Shown here piece by piece: positions 50,701 through 61,500 of a stretch of 64,000 nt of DNA (the stretch's first letter is position 1; every line of letters starts with the position of its first letter). This DNA comes from Synanceia verrucosa. Taxonomy: Eukaryota > Chordata > Actinopteri > Perciformes > Synanceiidae. A program made the translations under genes and the position numbers. The stretch spans positions 18,827,479-18,891,478 of the forward strand of contig CM056559.1 of NCBI GenBank assembly GCA_029721515.1, given 5' to 3'. The notes under the pieces are model-generated. The model was not told the DNA's origin, made no database searches, and saw only the letters and a list, made by a program, of their open reading frames with translations.

Positions 50701-53700
50701 TCATGATTTCTCTTTATCATTCTACAAAGGTGTGATCCTTATGTAATGGCTTTTGTTTTACAATAAGGACAATATTTGGTCTCTTGTTATACCATGAGCA
50801 GATAAATTAGTGTAAGGATGATTTTCCATTGCTTTGTTTTCTGTGTGAATTTACCTCCACATTGATTTTTTTTTTTGTGCATGTACATGGAATAAATAAA
50901 TACAGTTCATCCAAATTCCAAGCTTCGTTTTGCAGATAGACAGTATTTATTAGGTTATTTTAGCTCTGATGTGTTTTTCTGTCTCTTTCTCCATCTGGGT
51001 GTGTTCAGGTTGACCACATTTCCTCTGGTACCTTTCAGATAGTGCTTTACTTTTGGAAAGTGAAGTTAGGCGCTTACTGTTTCTCCATGGGTCTGCTTTA
51101 GATCTGTCAAACCACCCAGCTATCAGCACAATGAGAAGCAGCTGCTTGTTTCTAGTTTCTTGCCATGTGTGAGTTTTTTTACTCTGTAGACATATGAGCC
51201 TTGTTGTTTCCGCTCCAGTGAAATGCAGTGTCTCAAATGCAGCCTTATCGTGTGTAAATTTGCTATTATGTGGAGTACAGATTTGGGTCACATGAGGTCC
51301 ATGATCACAGCTTTAATTTCAGTGCTAACTCTACACTCACACATTTTCATTGTGTTAACTGAAATCCAAGTCAACCCTCACACTTTCATCTAATCCAAAA
51401 CAAAAGGTTTTTCCATAGCTGCTCCATTAATAATGAATAAAACATGCACTACTGAAATGGATGAAAAAAGTTGTCTTTTCCATTTAAATTTAGATTTTAT
51501 GTACATTAGAAGTCATTCAGTATCTTCAGAGGAAACAGAGGTGATCACAATTTAAAATGATGAAATATGCCTACATGCAGTGTTTTTCAGGGAGACATTA
51601 AGGTTGTGTTGCTTGCTTCTATCTGTACATGAAACATGTCTGTGTTGTGTGCCTAAGTGTTTTTTTTTTGTTAAGGGACTAATCTGAACCACAGCCGACT
51701 GTCTTTTCCAAAAATAAACCTGTTAGTCAGGGCTCTAATTCAGTGACCACTGACAGAAGCCACTAACCCTGAGCCAGACCTGGAGACTATCCCAACCCAA
51801 TGAGAGGATAAAGTCTGATGGTCTAAGTCTGATTTTTGGAGACCAACTTTGTTTTTGTTTTTTGCCAGTGCAGAAAACCCTTTAAAAGAAAACTTTACCG
51901 AAGCAGACCACAGATGTCCTGAAACTGAGGTCGCTTTCACACCTAATCAAGCGGAGTTGCTTGGGGGGGCTGAAAGTTGCAACATTGTTGCATTTATCAC
52001 TTGGTTTGGTTCCGCTTTCACACTGCAATTCCTGAACAGCACCAAACTTTCTGAGTGTCAATAGTCAGTACTACGTAACCTCACAGACTACAAACAGGGC
52101 TGGACTGGCAATCTTTTGTTGTGCTTCGTTACATTATTTGAGGGAATGCTTCAACGTTAACATTACCTACCTACATACTAATGAACGCAACCGTTGCTAA
52201 TGCTAACGTAGTTCCTCAAAGACTGAAGCTCTTAATTTTCTAACTTTGACAATATAACGTGTGACAACACATCAGCACAGAGTTTAAAGGCTATGACTGT
52301 TGGTAGTTGTGATTAATTTTGTTCAAATATGTCAAATTGAATTTATGGGTTATGTTTTTCAGATGATTGAGCTAAGCTAGCTAACCGCTAATGGTGGTCA
52401 CTCGCTGTTTGTTTTAGTTTGGAGTGCGCGCTGTACTTCCTGTACCCAAGATACACTGCATAAACAGTTTTCCACTGAGTTAAAATCAAGCTGATGACTT
52501 TGTACTCACATTACATCAAATCGATACAGTATCTACTCAGGTGAAAGCATTTGAGTGTGACTGTAGTTTGCTCCTAGGTGGAGAGGAAGGCTATCTTCTA
52601 GTCTGTGATTCTGGACCTGGAAGATAATCTGAAGTTTGCCTTCAAGGGCTTCCTGCCAGAAATCTCCTGATAAAAGGTTACTTGTTTAGGTTTAGAGAAA
52701 GATTGTGGTTTGGGTTAAGGACAGAAAGATCTCAAGGCAAACTTGTTTTTCCTCCTTTCTAGACAAATATGTCAAAGCATGTGTTTTGTGTAAACGGTTT
52801 GGTTTGGTCAGAGCTAATGCTCCCACCTCACTCACTGGCTAGCATGATACTTCCATTCTGTATTAATGAAGCTAAAGAGAAATGTTTGGTGTGTCTGACC
52901 AAACAGAAAAATTAAGTACTTAAAGTTATGCTCCTGAAACGGACTTAAAGCACTTAAATTACATAGGGTTGGACGATATGACAGTGTATATATATACACA
53001 CCTATTGTGTGACGTTTCCAGCACTGCAGCTCCTAATTCTCTCATGAACCAGTGCAACATCATAATTCTTGTGATTATTTTGACAGTGATTTGTCAGCTT
53101 TTTGAACTAAAAGATGAACAAATCCTGCAGGAAAAAATTTGAGTGATTTTTATATTTTACTGACTGAAGTCAGTCTGCTATTTATTCTGTTTGCATCTGT
53201 TGACCTTAAAACTTGTAACCTAACATGAAAATAATGTTCTCAGAAACCTTCCAGCTTCCATTTTAAATCAATTTTAATTGTACTGTTTTTGTCTGTTTTT
53301 GTTTGAAGTATGATCTGGTTATTAAGTATTCCTGGATAGATGACTTTGTCCATATCACCCACTCCTAATCCCCCTTTTTTTATACAAGGCCTTAGATTTT
53401 TCTGTGTATTTTGTGACTTAATTTCTCTTAATCGGCTCTAATCTTCTGGTCATCCTCTACATCTCATAGACTTTATTCACTGCTTTGCTGACAATGGAAA
53501 TAAATTCAGTGATATCTGTAGCCTAAAGATGCTCATTTCCATTCATCTGTCTCTGTGTTCTCACCACTCTTCCTCTCCTAGCTCCCCTCCTCTTCCTCTT
53601 CCTGCTGCTCTCATCTCATCCATCACAGCCCATGACAGCAGATCAGCCAACATGGCTTTCTCATCTCGCTTTTCCTTCTGGGAGCAAAAGGGAAGTCTCA

Positions 53701-56700
53701 TTTGGACATTTCATAAAGCACTCTGCATGGTGTCACAGTGTTTTACACTAACTTGTGTGCTTTTTAGATGTGTGTGACTTTTTTCACTCTAAGAATGTGA
53801 TGGCTTTCACTGTCATGTGTAATCACACGTTAGGAGCTGTGATCTTTGCTGGACTCTCGAGATAGTAGAACAACATTTGTGTATCTGAAGGAAGATGTTT
53901 TCAGTGCAAAAAGTTAAGGACTTGTGCATGTTTTGGGGTTTGCACGGTGTGTGATGGACAACAGCTTCATGTAGTATTGAGGTCTTGATCTCTTTTTTGT
54001 TATATCAACTCATTTAGATCAAAGACGATAACAAGCCAGGAAGCAAAAGTGTAAGTAAAGACTGTCCTTTTGGTTTTTCTGGTTGTGAGAGTAGTCATGT
54101 TAGATCTGTCCAGGATTTATCTGTGTGTTCACAGTTCACACTTCTGCAGTCTGACAGGTTATACATTTAGAGTTGTGTGACTGATCAGTGTACCCATGAA
54201 GGTTGAAAATCTTGAGGTGATTTGTTTTTATAATAAAGCCAAATTATGAATATTTGATGTACAATGTTCGGCAATATTGCATTAAGTTTAACGGGCCTGT
54301 CAGTTTGGATAAGGGTTCGTCTTAAACTCGTACATCTTAGTGGTCTGGACTGCAGCTCAACATAACACACCAGTGTTTTGATTATTAAAGAAATGATTCT
54401 TGGATTTTGCTTTATTCACATCCTTACACCTCTTCTCTCTCTTCTTTATGAGTAGTCAGACAATGAAGGGCTGGCTAGCCGGGCTAAGTCAGTGCCAGCG
54501 CTAGATCCTGGCAGGGGGATGTTCCGGGCAACAAGTCCATCCCCAGTTTCTCCAACTGAGTCAGTGTCCCGGGTCAGGAGTCCCTCACCACCAAAAGTCA
54601 GGACACCTGTTAAAGTACCAGAACGCTTCAAAAGCCCTGAGCCACCGTCAAAAATGGCCGCCACACCACTAGCTCCTCTGAGCCCAGAGCCGCTTATGAA
54701 CACTGAGCGAGAGCAAAATGGCATAATGGGCAAGAGTGTTGTCAATGGTACAGCCAATGGTAATATTCAGCTTTCAAGCACCAGCAACCAGATGGATACT
54801 ACAGAGGACAAGGGTCTGACACGCAAGAAAGTAGTAAAGGTGGTTCGTCGTGTTGTCAGGAAGGTCCTGCCCACAGAAGAGAATGAGACCACTGCTCCAA
54901 CTCAACCATCGGAACCAATTAAAGCAGCTCCAGCACCAGCTTCAGTGTCTAAGGCTCCCACAATGTCAGGGTTCTCTTTTAAACATGAGGTCATCAAAAT
55001 GGAAGACAAAGATGACATTTCCAGAGGATTGACGAACCTCATGGTCAGAGGCAGGACAAGGGAGCCCCGGCCACGAGTGTACAAAGACGAACGACCAGAA
55101 AAAGTAGAGTTGGAGAGGAAAAATGAAAAGAAAGAGGAAAGAATTGTTCATGTTGAGGAAAAGAAAGAGGATAAAACCACCTTCAAGCCACATGAGGTCA
55201 ATCAAAAACCAGCAAGCTCTGGTCCAGTTACACCAGACGTGAAATCTCCTGTGGTTGCTGTAAACCCGACCAACATGCCGTCTGAGCGCTCAGCTCCAAC
55301 ATCTTCCAAACTGACTCATTCCAGACCCACATCTCTCCCAGCTGTGGTTGGCTTTATCCCAGCTCCCAAGCCCTCATCCATGTCTCCACCTCCTGGCTTC
55401 ATACCTGCTCCCAAACCAACGGCTGCCAAAAAACCCATCCCTACAAGTCCTCCTTCGACCGCCCTAGTGGCCCAGAAGTCTACCTCCTTCTCTCCTCCAT
55501 CACGTTTCATCCCAGCTCCTAAACCTTCTCCAAGTGCAACTCCTGCTCCTTCCCATCCCAATCTCTGTATACCACCTCCCTCTCAAGGAGCCATTCCCAT
55601 TCAACAAACTGCTGTCAGTCAACAAGAGGTACAAAGTCCACACTTTGCATGCGTGGTCAACACGTGGGACCTTGGTGTGGAAAGCGCATGGCCATTTGAA
55701 ATGCATGTTTGAAACAAAGGAGCACTGTGTAGTTTGATCATACACACATGTGTGGTGGGTTTTACAGCCACAGTAAGCATGCTACAGAACACACCAAAGG
55801 ACATTGAATATTCATTACTTTTCTTCAGATTAGTTTGGTAAAAGTTTAGCCTACGTACCTTTTGAGTGGGGCTACTTTTATGGTACTGACCGAAAAGCTC
55901 TGATCCTATTACGTATCAAAAAAAAAAAAAAAAAAAAAAGATTCATCTCTTGGTGCCAAATTCCAATTCCCAAGTGTCTATGAGTCACGCGCACCGATGG
56001 TACTAGTGACGGAGGAACATGTCCCTCTCAGATTGATAGTGACACCAATCCATCCCCCCCACTTTCCCAGCATAAAGGCCAATTTATAGTACTCCGTAAA
56101 GTGCCGTACGTAGAGACGGAGAGCCCTCTCCGTCGCCGGAGAGCCTAACGGAGAGCCTCTCCGTCGTCTCCGGGTGCAGAAATTTTTTTTTAACTGTCCG
56201 TCAATCCGTCAAGGGAAGACGAAGACGACAAGGGCTGTGATTGGTCCTCTAGCTGCACCCTGCTGTGAAATGCAGCCCCTCTCCCTACACAGAAACAGAC
56301 AGGTCTCCTCTGCAGCAGCGCGGACAGGACAGGAACTAAAGTATCGATTATCCTTGTGAAAGGCAAATCAAACACATTCAACCTGCTCAAAAAATCTATT
56401 TAATTCATTTAGCAATTATGGCTGGGGTATATTTCCACAGAACATACCGAAAGTTGTTGGGTTGCGTTCGCTATTATCCGATTTTGTGTTGAAAAGAAAG
56501 AGGAAGAGGAGCTTTAAAGATTGAAAGCAATCAATGTTGTTCTCTTCTATCTCCCTCACAAATAATTAAATCATAAAATAGCTTTTATCAGCGATATTAA
56601 GGCGAATTGCTTCACTTTCCGAGGGGGTGCATTTCACGGCAGGGCTGCACAACACGCATCATGACGGAGAAGTGCGAGGGCTCGAGGGGTCTCCGTAGCT

Positions 56701-58563
56701 ACGGAGTCGGATGACGGATTACGCAGACGGAGAAGTATATTCCAGCTTTAAGGCGACAAACATCACTGGTAAAACAGAGGATTAATGTCATTGTATCAGC
56801 ATTAGGAGCCCTCCACGCAAAGCTCAAATTTTATGACTACACGGACTCTGCTCCGCACCGGTGTCACACAAAACAGTGTTCCACATGTATTTTTCACACT
56901 GACTGACATTAAATGTGACACCGATCTACAGATTCACAGGAATGTCACACTCGACTATGAAAGCTCTTGGCAAAGCGGACATTCTGCACGGATTCCGCCC
57001 GAGTATGAATTGGCCTTAAGAATGGCAATGCGCTGGGAGCAGTCAACTTTGATACATTAATCCGAGCTCCAAGTTCCAACTTCCAGTTAACACACCACAA
57101 GGCATTTTCACTCCCCCAGGGTCCTGAAGAGGAACTGGTAGCAGCCTGTGCCTGTTGATCTGGTATGTCGACCATGAGAAAGCCCAAATTACACAAAAAT
57201 AACTTACTACGGTATCGAAAAAGTATAGTTCTGGAACCATTATCGATACAAAGGTATCGAAATTGGCATTGTATCATACCCTGCCCTACTTTTGAGCCAC
57301 TGGTGACAGGGCCAAAGTCCAAGCAGTGATGTTTGTTTTGCTGTCCTTCTGTACAACCAGCCATTGTTTTGGACTTTCAGAACAAGAAAAGGTTTCAACA
57401 TCCATGAGTGTTGAAAGTTTATAGTCAATCCCCAGTGGGAAAGACACAGTGTTGGTAATACAGTGCATTAGCCAGCTGAAGGTTATCAATGAACCAAATA
57501 AGGCAAAAATCTAGGGTCAGGTCAGGTGTCCAGCTTAGCACCTGAGTCTGGTTGTAAAGATGCAAGTTTGGGTCTCGGTTCAGCACACATGCTAAACTGA
57601 ACTAGAGCAAGATATGGTGACCAGACTGCTATGAAATATGGTACCAGTATCTCGTAACGTAATGGCTGGAATCCTGTGAACTTTTGCGCCCAACCCTTCA
57701 GATTTAGCTGTTCTTGTTTGACTGCCTTCAGGACAAACTTAGCCAGTTGGGCTTTAGACTTTTGGTCTTTAGTCATTATTTTTGTCTTTTGTGTCTGGGC
57801 AATGAACAAGTCAAGTAATTTTTATTATCATTTTCCTCTGTTGTTGAGTGCCTTGCCTTGGACCTCACTAGTGGTTACTGAAGACTAGGAAGTGTTTATC
57901 TACTTCCCTTTCTGGTGACCTTTGAGTCACAAACCTTTTATTTCCTACTGAACTTCCTCTTGGGTTTGGGATCAAAATAGAAAGTTGTTTATTTGTTGTA
58001 TCTGATGGAGGTTTTTGAAGATTTTAGAACCTTGCTCTTTTTTAGTGTAAAAACCTGTTCTCTGAAGGCCCAAGAAACACTAATACTTCAGCAGGTCATT
58101 GATTTTATTTTTTTTGTGACTTGCATCTTTCAGACGTTCCTCTCTTAAAAAGATTGTCTTGTTGTTGCGTGTGTGATATTGATTTGCTTGTGCGCATGCT
58201 GTTTGAAGCATCTTTTGGACATTTTCCATGGGGATACTACTAACATGATCTTTTAAAATCAGATTCCACCGTAACTCAAGAAGCTGTGTAATGTTGATGA
58301 CAGAATTGTGAGTGTGCTCTCTCCTGTAGGGAACTTGAGTCAAGACAGTGATTTGTAAGAGGAATATGTCACATGCCACATGGCTTTGCTTCAGCTTTAT
58401 TTGTGGGCTTAGTGTCGCTGTGTTGCTGCTTTGACCTGTAGGAGGAACCGCTCAGTCCCACCGAGGAGGCTCAGCGACGCCTGATGAGGATCTTCAATGC
58501 TCCTGTAAATCTCCCTGATGAGTTGTCTTGGCTTTGCCTCTTTTGGCTGTGTGTGTCTATGTG

Positions 58564-58595
<32 letters not shown>

Positions 58596-61500
58596 GTTAG
58601 ATGGCACCACACACTTTAACAGTGCTGCTGTTGGTTCTAATGCTTGCAGAACTATAATGATCACTCCGTTAGGCTTTTAGCATTAGCCACCATGCCTTGC
58701 ATGCTCAGTATATTGGCCTACTGTATGTTTACAGAGACACTCGGCAGATGGAAGCATTCGTAGGGTGTCTCTTGACCTCCTGATGTAGAACAGTTGGTCT
58801 ACCAGTTGGGATTCATGACAGAGTGAAATATTAAACCCCTGCTCTGCTCTGACCCTCACTTCTCTAACTGGGTCTCCCTGGCATTCATCAGCACTTCTGT
58901 TATTTACTCACCTCTTGTCTCATTACTCATCAATTATTATCTAATGTTGATATGTAACATCATGAAATTACAGCTCTAGCCTAGTGGATCCACCACTAGC
59001 TACCCAATCTAAATACAGAAGACGCTGCTTCGAAACTAACTTACTCTTATTATTACTTGGTTTGAATGAATGTTTACTAGAGAATATGATTGGTTTAACT
59101 AGAGAAAAAATTATTCCTTCACTACTGATCTGAAGGCCTTTACACACCTTGGGTGAGACGAATAAACAAAACAAGCTTTTATTTAGTGCGTTTACATGGG
59201 CGTGTCATAATCCGACTTACTGACTTAACCCAACTAAGGTCAAGTTACTATTTTCGTGTACACCTTAGTTTGACTACAAATCGGAATATTGCAGTCGGAT
59301 TAAGACCCCGAGATAACTCGGTTGTTAGTCGCACAAGGCGTTCATGTATACGGTGAATTGGAATGGGGATTAGACTTTGCGTTCTGTGCATGCTTGCGAT
59401 TTCATTTGGCGGCGGTGTCTTTCCTCAACAATGACTTCTGGGTCCAAACCCCGGCTGAGAATGTAAACAGTAATGGTTGCACCCCATCTATACCGCTGGA
59501 TTGTAAAACGCCTGATAAGCATATGAAGATATGGAATACACCGTTTGAAAGGGGAAACTGTGAGGATCCGTCCACATTTCAACGTAAGTTGATCAGACTT
59601 TTATAGCACACATGTGACGTTATTGCGAGCCACCAGAGATGGCTGCTAGCTAACGATAACATTGCGCGTGACCTGCAGCCTGTTAATGTGCCTTTCTGAC
59701 AGATAATAATTAATAATTGTGTTCATGTTGTCTGTATAGGAATCATGACCACCTCATGGTTACTCATTATGAAGCCATTTTCACTTTACCATTACTCTGG
59801 AGGGTCCATGCTCTTTGCTTTTATCCATGTTGACCTTGTCTCTTCTTTCTCCTGCTCCTCCCCTCATTGTCTGTCCTTCTCTCCATACTTAACATGCTGC
59901 TTTCGCTGGTTGTCATTGTCTCGCTCTGGTTGCCTTGTGTCTAAGCTGGAGCCGGCGGTCAGTGTTTCACCTTCAGCCTCGCAGTCCTGCAGCCCCCCCC
60001 AGGTACCCCGGCCCTCCAGCCTCCCTCTGGGCCTCCTGGCTGGAGTTTGTACTCGTGTGACTTGTCAGAGTGTAAGGCCCAAAATCCTTCTAACATTCCC
60101 TGCTTTTCCTCATTTCCCTCGCCTGCAGTATTTCCAACATGTGCATCAGGCTGCGACCAACACAAAAAGCTGAAGTGCTGTAACAGTTAATCCAGACAGT
60201 GCCCACATCTGACAGAATACATTCTTTTGTTTTAGCATTAGTCAAACCCTTCACAGAAATTTATTACAGAACCTCTATTTGGCTGATTTTGATCTGTAAA
60301 TGATGACATTAGAGTGATTTTCATTATTAGGCATTTAGGAAACCATGTTTTTAAAGATATGTCTGTCCAGTACAGACATAGATGTGGGATTGAGGTTATC
60401 TGGTTTAGGCAAGGGGAACGTAAATCCTCATAATTCTAATTCTTACACTGTTGGCAGAGTTAGACTGGTAGTTGCTAAATTCCTGAACTAAATGTGTTTG
60501 TAGTGGAAATACACAGATAAAATTATTTGCAGACCTTGGTTTAACAGCAAATCCAAACCCTGAAGTCTTTCTTTTTTATATAGTCAGAAGCTTTTTGGCA
60601 GGTCTTTCCTCATTTTGTCATCAACATGAGGTGTGATCTGTAACACAGCACCTTCACTAGTAAACTCTCTTCATGACTCATCAGGCTAGAAGCGACATGC
60701 ATGGGTTTTGTGTCTTTTGGTTGCTCTGCATGTTGGAGCATTGTGTCTCTAATTATTACATTCAGGTGATACTCCTGACCCTTTTTTGTTGTCATGCAAC
60801 CATTTTATTCATAGAGTCGGTCATGATTTCACCCGTGAAAATGTTTGTTAAAGCAGATCTACCATGAAGCCAATAGGTGGATCCTAACAGGTCCTTTCAT
60901 GGATGATCTCAATTCCAGTAAACTGGATTTCTTTCCCGCAGGTGTGCTGGATAATTAGGACAAACTGCACTTTGTTCAGATGCAGTGACAGTCTGCAGCT
61001 ACCCAGATGCTTCCATTTATTTCTGTGATTATCTGTGTGTATGTGTTGCTCATATATAACTGTGACCTTTGACCTCTTCACGCTGGCCAAATCACCAGGG
61101 ATCAGTGGAAGAGGACTCTGTGGCCGTCCTTCAGGCTTCTCATGCTGCAGCTCAGCAGTCTAAGGTCTGGCCTGCACTGTGCCTGAGTGTAATCCACCAG
61201 CAGCTCCATCATCGTCACTCTGTACATTGTCATGCTGTGGTGTGCTCTTCCCTTTTGCTTGTGGAGTGTCTCGTTCACTTTTCCCATTCAAATTGTGTGA
61301 AACTTTATAACTTTCACCAGTGGTTAAGACTTAGAATAGTTAAGCTTTGGTGTTTTTCCTATTCCCTTATGTTTTAATGTCTGCCTGACTAATAGGAATG
61401 ACTTCTTTCTGTAACAGGTCCAGTATTGAGGGGTAGCACTGCATTATGGTGCTGTCGGGTGAAGCGGACTCTGTCCTTTACATCCACTAAAAGGCTTGGA

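Larger units (their letters stand above)
27725..53600 (+). other. Large myo18a intron, rich in repeats
   Basis: A 26.3 kb intron up to the next exon at 54018. Annotated pieces inside are a SINE fragment, TTAA and other inverted-repeat elements, a minisatellite, a Tc1 copy, a helicase-carrying element, a LINE relic and microsatellites. I found no supported gene in either strand. Stretches 29345-31090, 31535-36056, 36500-38110, 39350-40220, 41900-45200, 45785-48700 and 49110-53500 hold nothing I can name. Confidence 0.7.

Noticed and set aside
50950..51291. 113-codon minus-strand frame
   Set aside because: No family recognised, no supporting splice sites or conserved motif, and it lies in plain intron sequence.
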